Positions 1 through 9,943 of a DNA stretch of 64,000 nucleotides are shown in pieces. Position numbers and translations under genes: made by a program. The notes beneath the pieces are model-generated. The model did not search any database. It was not told the origin of the DNA and worked only from the letters and a program-made list of their open reading frames with translations. Each line of letters opens with the position of its first letter. Positions within the stretch are counted from its first letter, which is position 1. The DNA comes from Primula veris (lineage: Eukaryota > Streptophyta > Magnoliopsida > Ericales > Primulaceae). The stretch covers positions 5,022,001-5,086,000 of the forward strand of contig OY821751.1 of NCBI GenBank assembly GCA_963682055.1, in the 5' to 3' direction.

Positions 1-3000
1 ATTCTTCGAGGCTGTCCAGATCGCTCCGGCCCAACTAGCCTTGAATGGTTATCGTACGCTGAACGGTATTAACAGGTTGTCGGAGTTGTCCGGGATACCG
101 ATCGAGCTGAAAGATGTATTCGGGGTATACATTTTGAGTTTCGAGCGTCGCAGCTCTTATCTGAAGACTCTGCGCTCTTTCTGTCGGCTTGTCATCGGTC
201 TGCCCGATACGAACAAAGAGCGTAACCTTGGTGTCGTTATTGTTTCCGGAGAATGGGGTTGTGCCGGACACCCGATTCCGGGACCTGTTACGACAGCTCC
301 CGATATGCCAGACCTCGGTGCTCCCAATGTTGAAGCCCTCGTGGCCCTTTGGAATTGGTGGGGTGCTGGTCCGACGAAGGATCCGGCTAGCCGTACTGCT
401 CCCATGCTGCTTGGGTACCCTGCGGGGCCAGTGACAAAGGGGAATCCTGTGCCTGAGATCCCTAAAGAGCCCGAGGAGGAATTCTTAAAAGTGGTCCGAG
501 CTCGAAGTGCTGCTCGGGTAGGGAAAAAGCCCGTTCGTTCGAAGCGTCGTGCATCGGACCCCGTGGTTGAGACACCAAAAAGGGCTAAAGGGGCAGAGAC
601 AGCAGTATCGTTGGTTGCTTCTTCCCAGGGTGATACTGCCAAGGGTGCGTCTACTCCTGCCGATGTACGTATATATTTTCTGTGTGAATTGTTGGTCTTG
701 TAATTCTTTTGTTCTTCGCCTTATAGGTTATTCTGTTTCAGCTACTGACTTCTTCATTGGTTACCCTTGCTCTTGCCCGGTCTATGGGTATTATTGTGTT
801 TCAGGGGTCGATAGATGACGTATTCGGTCATATGAACCTCTTGGTGGATATGGGCGAGGAGACGATGACCCTGCCTGTCATCTCGCCTACTCACACCGAG
901 GACCCGATAGATCGTCCTGTTTGCTCGCCCATCCGTACTGTGGAGGTGACCGAGCATAGGGCCCCTGAGACTGGTCCTTCAGAGGAGGTGAGGGAAGAAG
1001 AGGAGGTGGAAGCCGGCAAGGATAATGTCGTGGAGGTTGCGACTGGGGGTGAGGATGAGGTTTCCGAGGAACCTGAAGAGGGGTCGGTGGACGGGGTCGC
1101 GATGACCCGTTACATTGATCGGTGTAAGGGGAATTTGCTGGAGCAGCCCCGAGTCTTGAGGATGGGGTATACTGCTCTCAAGCCCCTCGTTGTCAAGGAC
1201 GCCGAGAAGATAGCTGCTCGGCCTGTAATGTCAGTGATAGAGCAGGCCAGTACTGATGCGCTTCGGGTAGGTTGCTCACGTATTTTGTTGTATAGGTCAT
1301 GATGTTCTTGTTTTGGCTGGTGTTTGATGTTTGTAAATACAGGTTTTCGTAGATATCGCTGTGTTACGGGATCAGTTGGCAGCACTAGTGGCTGAGAACG
1401 ATAAGCTGATGGCCGAAAACAAGGCCATGGCTGAGGATAAAGCTCAGTCAGTGAAGTTGGTCGCCGAGCTAGAGGCGGAGAAAAATAAGCTGGTGGCCGA
1501 AAGTAAAGCAACGGCCGAGGAGAAAGCTCAGATGGCTAAGTTGGCCTCTGATTATGAGAAGTTGGTGGGAGACAATGTACGCCTGACTGAGGAAATTGAG
1601 AAGTTGGGGGCCGAGAAAGAGCAATTGGTCGAAAAATACGAGCTTTTGGAGGCTGATAATTTGCTCATGGCAGAGGATGTAGAGGCCGGAACGTCCGAGG
1701 TTGCGGCCCTGAAAGGGGCGCAAGCAGATGAACGGGCAAAGTTTGCAATGATGGCCAACTTTTCCGTCTTTTGCGCTCATGTTCGGGCTCTTAACTTCGC
1801 GAAGGCTCCTTTGTCGGACCGGGCGTGGTCGGAATTGGTGTATCCCTGTCCCCAAGGTGCACCGCCGAAACCCGTAGACTGGGCGAATCTTCGGGATGAG
1901 GAGCTTCCCCGACTGCCAGGGCAGACAACGTCGACAGCGCTTCGTTCCCATTTCGTGTCGGCCCCGTCCACTCCTCGGTCTGCTGCTACTGTTACCCCGC
2001 CACCCGCATCCCCTCAGGTGGAACCTTGATCATATACTGGTATTTTCTTGTGTAGCGTAGTGTAGGATATTTTGGCACCCGAATTAAGGGTCTCTTTTGT
2101 AACTAGAAATATATTCTTTTGGGAAGTGATAATAGAGGTGCTATGTTTTTTTGTTTTTTTTTTTTTTCGGCTGTTTTGATTATTTGCATGTTGCTCGTTG
2201 TCATCTTTTGAAGGACATAAAAATCTTGTCAGGTACCTGTTAATCCCCTGGCCATAGTGGTATGGGCCCCTGTTAGTCGTAGTGTAAATGATACTAGTAT
2301 AGGTGGTTCGGAGAGGTCTAAGGCGTCCCTAATTCTGGAATTGGATGCTGCCCGCCGTAAAATCGAGGATCTGAATATTCATATTTCCAATTTGTCGATT
2401 CGGTTACGCGATTTGGGTGAGAAATTGAGCAAGAAAACCGCCCACTATACAACAAACAAAACTAAGGCCAAGGAGCTTCTAAGTGCGCTGCGACGCTCTC
2501 GTGATGAAGCCCGGGGCCGAGGGACGAGTTTGAACTTGGTGTTGGGGGCCGTTTTTGAAGACGCGGACCTGTTATTATCCTTCATTAAAGCCCATCAGAG
2601 TCGGGCTCATGCACTCGAGGTGTATGAGTATGTGAATGGTACTCATGGTGTGACCCGAGCGGAGCGTATGGCTGACGCTAAAGCCCGGTTAACTGAGACC
2701 ACTAATGAGTTGAACCGAGTGGATGAGGCCGTGCGGGAACGTTTGGGGACGCAAATTGCCTCATTGCGAGAGATTCATTTTGTTAATGTCGTAGAGACCT
2801 CATCGTCTGTCGATGGGTTGTCGGATTAATGATTGAGTAGCGTGTCTTGTCTTTGAAATGTAGCTTGTATAATATTCATCTCTACCCTTTTGCCGTTTTT
2901 TTTTTTTTTTTTTTTTTAGGAGATCTCATCGTCTGTCGATGGGTTGTCGGATTAATGATTGAGTAGCTTGTCTTGTCTTTTAATTGTAGCTTGTATAATA

Positions 3001-3683
3001 TTCATCTCTTCCCTTCTTCCGTTTTTTTTTTTATATAGGCCCGTGCTACTACGTCGCACCAGGCTGGTTCTCCAAGCCTAGTTAGTCCGGGGCCAGGACC
3101 TATTGGTGCTGCCCGAGACGTGGTCTCATCTGGTGCGGATAGCGACGTGCATGCCAAGTGGCCTTATATTGTTTTAATGGGCAAAAACGTCGAATTGCTC
3201 AATCGGTGTGGCCGACTTAGGGCCAAGTTGAAAGCTCAGGCATCTTCTTTTCGTGAGTACGCTCGTCGTTCCGAGCATGTCGTTAAGGTTCAGGAGCGTC
3301 GTTTAGATCGATATTGGCGGGTAAAGGAAAAATACTTTGGTAAACTAAAGTCGTTGGTAACCCAAGCGAACATGCTGGTGAAGTATTTCCGTTTGTCCCG
3401 ATCCCGATCCTATGCTGCTGCCGCTATGATCGAAGCTCGCAAGCTTCCTCTCGACAATGCTCGTCGGAAAGCGGCCTCGGATGCTCACGAGGTCACTAAA
3501 GGAGCCGAGTTTTCTGCAAGGCTTAAGACGCTGACATGCGTTGGTGCTCATACGGTCAACTTTGACGCCCTTATTACCGAGGAGCACTTTGATGGCGAGG
3601 AAACTGATGGCGATACGTCGACGGATGACGAAGAGGTCGAGCTCGGTCAATTGCCGCCGTGCTCCTCATGTAGTAGCTCTTAA
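1..3683 (+). CDS. Antisense ORF (aORF) of the Tat element, gypsy-type 'transposase' domain protein, 5' end missing
   Basis: The frame is open from base 2 and enters the window inside the domain that Pfam calls 'Transposase (putative) gypsy type' (Transposase_28), with the conserved FF..vqIAPaQLalNGyR start and a later RLVIGLPDTNK block. Exons inferred from GT-AG sites, every junction phase 0: <2-664, 805-1266, 1343-2017 (or to the stop at 2029), 2233-2829 and 3039-3683. The protein continues as an acidic linker, then a long Lys/Glu/Ala coiled coil (about 1360-1700) with repeated MAE-KA units, then a second coiled coil (2300-2750). The 2233 exon ends in TAA at 2829 unless a weak donor at 2791 (phase 0) is used, which would join 3039-3683. 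The last exon resembles the preceding one loosely and may be a duplicate. Function is unknown; despite the name no transposase activity is established. It runs antisense to pol. Confidence 0.72.
2794..3038 (+). repeat. 126-bp tandem duplication at an aORF exon/intron edge
   Basis: The stretch starting gagacctcatcgtctgtcga at 2794 recurs at 2920 (gagatctcatcgtctgtcga), an offset of 126 bp, with few differences. Each copy includes the in-frame TAA, a T-rich tract and an AG that looks like a splice acceptor (2919 and 3038). The duplication therefore doubles an exon end plus the downstream polypyrimidine tract, and it makes the intended splicing of the final aORF exon ambiguous. Confidence 0.75.
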
Positions 3684-4069
3684 ATAAATTTCTTTATTGT
3701 TGGTTGTACCTTGTTGCCTCCGTAATGCGGGCGAGGACTATTCGTTTTATTTCTTTACTCTTGTGTTCGGATCTTCTCATTGTCGTACTGATTTTTCATC
3801 GATTGAATTGATTTTCCGTTGCTGATTTCTTCGTTTGGCATTGTGTTGCCTCCCTAAGGTGGGCCATTATTATCTGATTTATTTCGTTATACGTGTATTG
3901 GACATTCCCGTTGCTGCTATGTCATTGTTTTAATTGATTCCTTTTCGTTGTTCTCGTCATTTGGTAATTCATCGTCCCCATAATGTGTGCCTGAATTATT
4001 CTTCTCCTTGCTGTATTGCTTTTCATCCTTGCTCATTGGATCAATTGGTACCTGCATATACATAAGTAT
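3684..4069. other. Non-coding spacer inside the Tat element
   Basis: T-rich DNA after the aORF stop, with recurring motifs such as ttgttgcctcc..aatg and cgttgctg at irregular spacing. No ORF or RNA is visible. It probably serves as the aORF 3' UTR and joins the tandem array. Confidence 0.5.
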
Positions 4070-4838
4070 TCCTAGGCATTCTTTTAGACATGCCATGTTG
4101 GGAATGTCATAGTATTCCTAAGCGTTCCTTTGAAAACACGCCATGTTGGGAATTTCATAGTATTCCTAGGCACTTCGGCCATGTTGGGAATTTCACAGTA
4201 TTTCTAGGCGTTCCTTTGGTAACACGCCATGTTGGGAATTTCATAGTATTCCTAGGCACTTCGGCCATGTTGGGAATTTCAAAGTATTCCTAGGCGTTCC
4301 TTTGGTAACACGCCATGTTGGGAATTTCATAGTATTCCTAGGCACTTCGGCCATGTTGGGAATTTCATAGTATTCCTAGGCGTTTCTTTGGTAACACGCC
4401 ATGTTGGGAATTTCATAGTATTCCTAGGCACTTCGGCCATGTTGGGAATTTCATAGTATTCCTAGGCGTTCCTTTGGTAACACGCCATGTTGGGAATTTC
4501 ATAGTATTCCTAGGCACTTCGGCCATGTTGGGAATTTCATAGTATTCCTAGGCGTTTCTTTGGTAACACGCCATGTTGGGAATTTCATAGTAATCCTAGG
4601 CACTTCGGCCATGTTGGGAATTTCATAGTATTCCTAGGCGTTCCTTTGGTAACACGCCATGTTGGGAATTTCATAGTATTCCTAGGCACTTCGGCCATGT
4701 TGGGAATTTCATAGTATTCCTAGGCGTTCCTTTGGTAACACGCCATGTTGGGAATTTCATAGTATTCCTAGGCACTTCGGCCATGTTGGAAATTTCATAG
4801 TATTCCTAGGCACTTCGGCCATGTTGGGAATTTCAGCT
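4070..4838. repeat. Tandem array with 86-bp higher-order unit (38 + 48 bp)
   Basis: Two monomers alternate. Both begin catgttgggaatttcatagt and share 30 bp; one ends acttcggc (38 bp), the other ends gttcctttggtaacacgc (48 bp). The 48-bp monomer junctions fall at 4142, 4228, 4314, 4400, 4486, 4572, 4658 and 4744, exactly 86 bp apart. The array ends with two 38-bp monomers in succession. It sits between pol and the antisense ORF, where Tat elements often carry subrepeats. It is not a CRISPR: there are no unique spacers and the host is a plant. Confidence 0.93.
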
Positions 4839-4850
4839 GCACTGGTTAGA

Positions 4851-4972
4851 CAGCATGATAAGATTATTTATTCAAAAGACAATGACAAAAGATAAAGACA
4901 ATGACAGCATGATAAGATTATTTATGCAAAAGACAATGACAATGATAAGATTATTTATTCATCGTATCTGTA
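4851..4972. repeat. Short degenerate repeat downstream of pol
   Basis: The motif cagcatgataagattattta occurs at 4851 and 4905 (54-bp offset), with a shortened third copy near 4940; the intervening sequence is variants of aaaagacaatgac. It lies just beyond the pol stop on the minus strand. Confidence 0.7.
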
Positions 4973-4985
4973 TTGAGGAGATGGC

Positions 4986-7900
4986 TTATATGTAGTACTT
5001 CTTTAGGTTAGCCACATTCCAAGAGTTTTTCTCCCCTCTGCTATTTTCGAACAGAACGCTTTTGAGTTTGTAGGTAACCGGGCTTGTTCTTTTGACGATC
5101 TCGTACGGTCCTTCCCAGGTGGGGCTCAGCTTGCCATGTATTTCGTTGCGGGTATAGACCGTTACTTTGCGCAGCACCAGCTCTCCTACCACGAATTCCT
5201 TGGTCCCTTTTACTCTCTTGTCGTAAGCTTGCTTTACGCTTTGTTGGTATTTGGCGAGGGTAAGGGCTGCTATTTCTCGTTTCTCGTCTATCATGTCGAG
5301 TTCCTCTCTCAATCTTTGCTCATTGTTTCCTTGCTCGACTAAAGTTGTTCGGAGTATGGGTAGCCCGATTTCTGTCGGAATGATGGCCTCGACCCCGTAC
5401 GCTAGGCTGAACGGGGTTTCCTTGGTGCCCGTCTTTGGTGTGGTTCGGCAAGACCATAAGACGTTGAGCAGTCGTTCGGGCCATCTTCCCTTCGCTTGTT
5501 CCAGGGTTGTCTTGATGCCGTCTAGTATTGTTCGGTTAGACGCCTCAGCTTGCCCGTTGCCTTGTGGGTAGGTCGGCGTCGAATAGAACTTTCGGATTCC
5601 TAGTTCCTCATACCACAGTTGTAATTGGGCATCTTTGAACTGGGTTCCGTTGTCGGCGACAATAGCGTACGGTATACCGAACCTGGTTATGATGTATTCC
5701 CAGATGAATTGTTTGACATTGCTGGCTTTGATTTCTCGGAGGGGTTCAGCTTCGACCCATTTGGTGAAATAATCCATCGCGACGATCAGATATTCCATGC
5801 TTCCAGGTGCTCTCGAGAGTTTTCCGATCAAATCAATTGCCCATTGTGCGAACGGCCATGGAGCCGATACGGGGGCCATCAGAGACGAGGGGAGTCGTGG
5901 TATTTTGGCGAATCGTTGGCACTTATCGCAACGTTGGACATATACATCCGCGTCTCGCTTGATATAGGGCCACCAATACCCTTGGGTGACTGCCTTGTTT
6001 GCAAGGGATCGCCCTTTGATGTGTGCTCCGCAGGATCCTTCATGGATTTCCTCCAGGACCGGCAATTGTAGCTCGGAAGGGACGCACAGTAGGTGGGGTC
6101 CCCGGTAACTGGATTTGTATAGTTTGTCATCCTCGGATAGCCATAACCGAGGAGCTTTTCTCGTAATTTTCAACGCTTTTATCTTGTCGGCCGGGAGCGT
6201 TCCACTTCGCAGATAATGAGTCATGTCATCCATCCAACCTAGTTCGTACTGCACTGACGTCACTCGATCTACCCTTTTAATTATGCTCGGGGTCATCAGT
6301 AGTTCCACTGTGATCGACCGGGTGTCGGTCATTGTTAATGTCGAGGCTAGGGTGGCCAAGGCATCGGCATGCGCATTTTTGGTGCGATTGATTCTGATTA
6401 ACTCGCACTGTTCGAAGGTGGCCATCAAGCTTTGGACTTTCTCTTGGTAGAGGATCATTCTGTCATCTTTGGCTTGGTACTCGCCGATGGCTTGATTGAC
6501 GATGAGCATGGAGTCTGAACTTGCAATTAAGTGGGAGCACCCGAGGGACCGGACGACGAGCATTCCATTTATCATGGCTTCATATTCTGCCTCATTGTTG
6601 GTAGCTCGGAAACCCAGTTTTATGCTTTTTTCGATGATTGCTCCCTCTCTAGACTTTAGGACGATCCCTGCTCCAGATCCGTTCTTGGTGGCTGATCCGT
6701 CGACATGTATCTGCCAGTGTGATTGTGGGGAGAGTGTCGAAGGCTCGTCGTGGCCTTCAGTGAACTCCGCGACGAAATCGGCCAAGACTTGTCCTTTTAT
6801 GGCATGTCGGGGTACGAACTCGATATGAAATTGGGATAGTTCGACCCCCCAGGCGGCAACTCGACCGCTAATGTCCGTCCGTCGAAGTGACTCTTTGATA
6901 TGAAATTTCGTGTATACCCGGATCTGATGAGCTATAAAATAATGTGGCAGCTTCCTAGTTGCGACGATCAATGCCAGACACAGTTTTTCCAAGGGTAGGT
7001 AACGTGTTTCGGCTTCGACCAGAGTTTTGCTGACGAAGTAGACCGGAAATTGTTCACGGCCTTCTTCTCTTAGTATAACTGCACTCACCGCTGTAGTGGA
7101 AACTGCTAGGTAGCATGCCAGAATATCTCCTTTGTTTGGCCTTACTAGCAGTGGCAGTGTCCTCAAGTACTCTTTGAGATTGTCGAATGAAGCCTCACAT
7201 TCCGGGTCCCACACGAATTTCCTATCCTTCTTGAGTGATTCGAAAAACGGTCGTCCCTTGTCTGCGGATCGACTGATGAACCTGCTCAATGCGGCCATCA
7301 TTCCCGTGAGCTTTTGTACCTGTTTCTTATTCTTGGGCGCTGCTAGGTTTCGTAGAGCTGTGATCTGATCGGGATTAGCCTCTATTCCTCGTTGGCTGAC
7401 CATGTGCCCTAGAAATTTTCCTTTGCTGATGCCGAAAGCACACTTGCTCGCATTGAGTTTCAGTTTGTGCTTGCCCAACGTCTGGAAGACATCTCTGATA
7501 TCTTGGAGGTGGGATGTAGCACTTTCGCTTTTGATGACCATGTCGTCTATGTATACCTCCATCGTCTTTCCTATATGGTCTCGACATACCCTTGTTATCA
7601 TCCTTTGGTATGTTGCTCCCGCATTGCGCAGACCGAACGGCATTACCGTGTAGCAATAATTTCCCAAAGGCGATATAAACGACGTCTTTTCCTGATCTTC
7701 ATGGGCTAGGGGAATTTGGTGGTATCCTGAATATGCGTCAAGAAAGGTCATCCTTTCTGCTCCCGCAGTCGCGTCCACTAGTTGATCAATCCTTGGAAGG
7801 GGAAAGTGGTCTCTTGGACAGGCTTTGTTGAGATTGGTGAAGTCTATACAGACTCTCTCCTTTCCGTTCTTTTTTGGGACGACAACTGGATTGGATAACC

Positions 7901-9926
7901 ATTTGGGATAGAAGACCTCCCTTATGGCTCCAGCCTCCAATAGCTTTTGTACTTCAGCAATTATAGCTGCTCTGTGCTGTACAGACACTTTTCTGCTCCT
8001 TTGAGCTATCGGCTTGTACTCCGCATCAACACTTAGGTGGTGGCATGCTGTTTCGGGGTCTAGGCCTGGCATGTCTTTGGGACTCCAGGCGAATTTATCA
8101 ACGTTGCTGAAGAGGAATGCTTCCAACACTTCGGATTCCAGTTTTTGAAGGTTATCGCCGAAGAGAAAGTAGTGCTCCTTGTCCATATCTGGGATATATA
8201 CCTTCCTAAGTGTTTCTCCGACTTGTTCTTCAACAACCTTCTCGGTTGTGGATATTAGGTTGATCAGCTTCTTTGTGCTGGTGGGTTGTTCGACAACGAT
8301 CAGCTGTTTTTGCAGGGCTGCGGTAATGTCTTCACAGCGTCTTGAATCTTCTTGACATCCTCTGGCTGTCTCGATCTCTCCCCTGTCATTTGGGTATTTG
8401 ACTTTTTGGTGGTAGGTCGAGGGTATGGCCCACATGGCATGCAGCCAAGGTCGGCCCAAGATTGCGTTGTGGTCGGAGTTGTCGTTGACTACTAAGAACT
8501 CCACGAGAACTGAAACGGATCCAGTTGTGACGTCGAGGACGATCTTACCCAAAGGTTTAGTCGTCTCGGAGATGAACCCGATCAATGTGACATCGGTAGG
8601 CTGGAGATCTTGTAGCTTGAGTTCCATCTTGTCGAAGAGCTCTCTGTACATGATGTCACAAGAGGCTCCTTGGTCGATAAGCACCCTGCTGACCGTGTCA
8701 AGGCCAATTTGAACACGGAGATTAATGGCATCCCCATGGGGATAAATCACCCCTTCTTCGTCAAGATACGAGAAGGAAATGGGTGGATGTCGTCGGGGTG
8801 TGCATTGTCTCTTAGAGGTCGATGCTTGTGACGCCTTGGCTACCTGGCCGAAGTGCGCCAGTTGCCGTTGTCGTGATCGTTCTCCACCTGTTCCCTTGGG
8901 TCGTGACATATGAACGACGTTGATCGTTTTGCCCTGCCGGTTGTCGGCTCCCTCGATGGCTAGTTGTTTGCCTTTAATCCCCGCGCCTTTGATGAACTTG
9001 GCTAGGTATCTCGCATCACCCCACAGGTTCATTTTCCATCGCAGGTTACGGAAATGTTCGGTGAGGTGGTCGTGGTCCTCGTGATATGTGCAGAAAAGCT
9101 TGGAATCTCTCATATTGGGGGGAGAAATAATCGGTTGTGGTCGGGAGTACCAACTTTCCCTGCATATATCCTTTAAGATATCTTCAGCGGACATGTTGAA
9201 AGTGTATCGTAGTTCGACCGGTTCGAAGATATTTTGGCGTTCCTTCTCTTGGAACCGATCTTGTTGGAGTGGTTTGGGGGGTATTGGATAAGTGAGCTGG
9301 AGCGGTTTATGTTCGTTGATCGGTGTTGGGTATGCGATCTGGAGCGGTTTGGGCTCAGATTCTCGTTGTCGCTCTACCCTCCTATGGACCTCGGGACCTT
9401 TGTCCTTCCTGGTCGGTTTGAATGCTTCTTCCTGGTTGTTCCTGGCTCTTTTACGACCCACCTGTGCTTCCCGAACCATTTCTCTTCTTGGTAGGGTTCG
9501 GTTGAGGAAACGCACTTCATCATTTTTATCAGTGAGGTGGGTACAGTAGGCCAGCAGGGAATCCGTGGTCGGAAAGTCTTTGCCTATGAACTTCCTTCTC
9601 GCCCAATAGCCATTAGGAATGGAGTTGATAAAGTTCTGGATGGCTATATTATTGGCGTACTGTGGAATCTGGTTTGCTACGTCGATGAAACGTATGCAAT
9701 AGTCGTTGAGCCTCTCATTCGGTATCATCGTCATTTTCAGAAGGGTTTCGATGCTAACCTTCTTTTTCATATGGGCAGCGTATCGGGTGGAGTACGCTCT
9801 CAGCAGCTCTGCCCAGTCTCTTATGGAGCCCCGTGGTAAGTTGTGATACCACGACGAAGCCTCTTGGCCCAAGCTGTTTTTGAAAAATTTGCACATGAGC
9901 GCATGGTCATCGCTCCACAATTCCAT
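4986..9926 (-). CDS. Gag(C-terminal)-protease-RT-RNase H-aRNase H-integrase polyprotein of a Tat retrotransposon
   Basis: An uninterrupted 1,646-codon ORF. Domains in order: retrotransposon gag core (about 1-140); a Cys/His knuckle C279-x2-H282-x4-H287-x3-H291, where Tat relatives usually have Cys last; aspartic protease DQGAS at 418-422; reverse transcriptase with FLDAYSGYHQ (728-737) and catalytic YIDD (792-795); the gypsy RNase H region (about 930-1050); a second, archaeal-type RNase H with D1074/DGSA, E1112 and D1138 regions and HADAL near 1186; integrase zinc finger H1295, H1302, C1333, C1336; integrase core D1365, D1425, E1461 (D-35-E spacing); and GPY motif WEGPY near 1605. The first ATG (9926) is not the true start: the same frame is open upstream to about 10105 and contains gag sequence, so this ORF is the frameshifted continuation of the gag ORF. 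Its product would direct reverse transcription and integration of the element. Confidence 0.92.
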   Translation of the reverse strand: MELWSDDHALMCKFFKNSLGQEASSWYHNLPRGSIRDWAELLRAYSTRYAAHMKKKVSIETLLKMTMIPNERLNDYCIRFIDVANQIPQYANNIAIQNFINSIPNGYWARRKFIGKDFPTTDSLLAYCTHLTDKNDEVRFLNRTLPRREMVREAQVGRKRARNNQEEAFKPTRKDKGPEVHRRVERQRESEPKPLQIAYPTPINEHKPLQLTYPIPPKPLQQDRFQEKERQNIFEPVELRYTFNMSAEDILKDICRESWYSRPQPIISPPNMRDSKLFCTYHEDHDHLTEHFRNLRWKMNLWGDARYLAKFIKGAGIKGKQLAIEGADNRQGKTINVVHMSRPKGTGGERSRQRQLAHFGQVAKASQASTSKRQCTPRRHPPISFSYLDEEGVIYPHGDAINLRVQIGLDTVSRVLIDQGASCDIMYRELFDKMELKLQDLQPTDVTLIGFISETTKPLGKIVLDVTTGSVSVLVEFLVVNDNSDHNAILGRPWLHAMWAIPSTYHQKVKYPNDRGEIETARGCQEDSRRCEDITAALQKQLIVVEQPTSTKKLINLISTTEKVVEEQVGETLRKVYIPDMDKEHYFLFGDNLQKLESEVLEAFLFSNVDKFAWSPKDMPGLDPETACHHLSVDAEYKPIAQRSRKVSVQHRAAIIAEVQKLLEAGAIREVFYPKWLSNPVVVPKKNGKERVCIDFTNLNKACPRDHFPLPRIDQLVDATAGAERMTFLDAYSGYHQIPLAHEDQEKTSFISPLGNYCYTVMPFGLRNAGATYQRMITRVCRDHIGKTMEVYIDDMVIKSESATSHLQDIRDVFQTLGKHKLKLNASKCAFGISKGKFLGHMVSQRGIEANPDQITALRNLAAPKNKKQVQKLTGMMAALSRFISRSADKGRPFFESLKKDRKFVWDPECEASFDNLKEYLRTLPLLVRPNKGDILACYLAVSTTAVSAVILREEGREQFPVYFVSKTLVEAETRYLPLEKLCLALIVATRKLPHYFIAHQIRVYTKFHIKESLRRTDISGRVAAWGVELSQFHIEFVPRHAIKGQVLADFVAEFTEGHDEPSTLSPQSHWQIHVDGSATKNGSGAGIVLKSREGAIIEKSIKLGFRATNNEAEYEAMINGMLVVRSLGCSHLIASSDSMLIVNQAIGEYQAKDDRMILYQEKVQSLMATFEQCELIRINRTKNAHADALATLASTLTMTDTRSITVELLMTPSIIKRVDRVTSVQYELGWMDDMTHYLRSGTLPADKIKALKITRKAPRLWLSEDDKLYKSSYRGPHLLCVPSELQLPVLEEIHEGSCGAHIKGRSLANKAVTQGYWWPYIKRDADVYVQRCDKCQRFAKIPRLPSSLMAPVSAPWPFAQWAIDLIGKLSRAPGSMEYLIVAMDYFTKWVEAEPLREIKASNVKQFIWEYIITRFGIPYAIVADNGTQFKDAQLQLWYEELGIRKFYSTPTYPQGNGQAEASNRTILDGIKTTLEQAKGRWPERLLNVLWSCRTTPKTGTKETPFSLAYGVEAIIPTEIGLPILRTTLVEQGNNEQRLREELDMIDEKREIAALTLAKYQQSVKQAYDKRVKGTKEFVVGELVLRKVTVYTRNEIHGKLSPTWEGPYEIVKRTSPVTYKLKSVLFENSRGEKNSWNVANLKKYYI

Positions 9927-9943
9927 CTTTGTCTTGTAGTGCC

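Noticed and set aside
157..1951. Minus-strand ORFs opposite the aORF exons (157-642, 1110-1511, 1469-1951)
   Set aside because: The plus-strand frames carry a recognisable domain, coiled coils and phase-consistent splice sites; the minus frames do not.
4070..4838. CRISPR-like regular repeat
   Set aside because: The repeats are contiguous 38- and 48-bp monomers without unique spacers, inside a plant retrotransposon; it is a simple tandem array.
5136..9839. Plus-strand ORFs opposite pol (for example 5625-6071, 9234-9549)
   Set aside because: They are shadows of the long minus-strand polyprotein and show no domain of their own.
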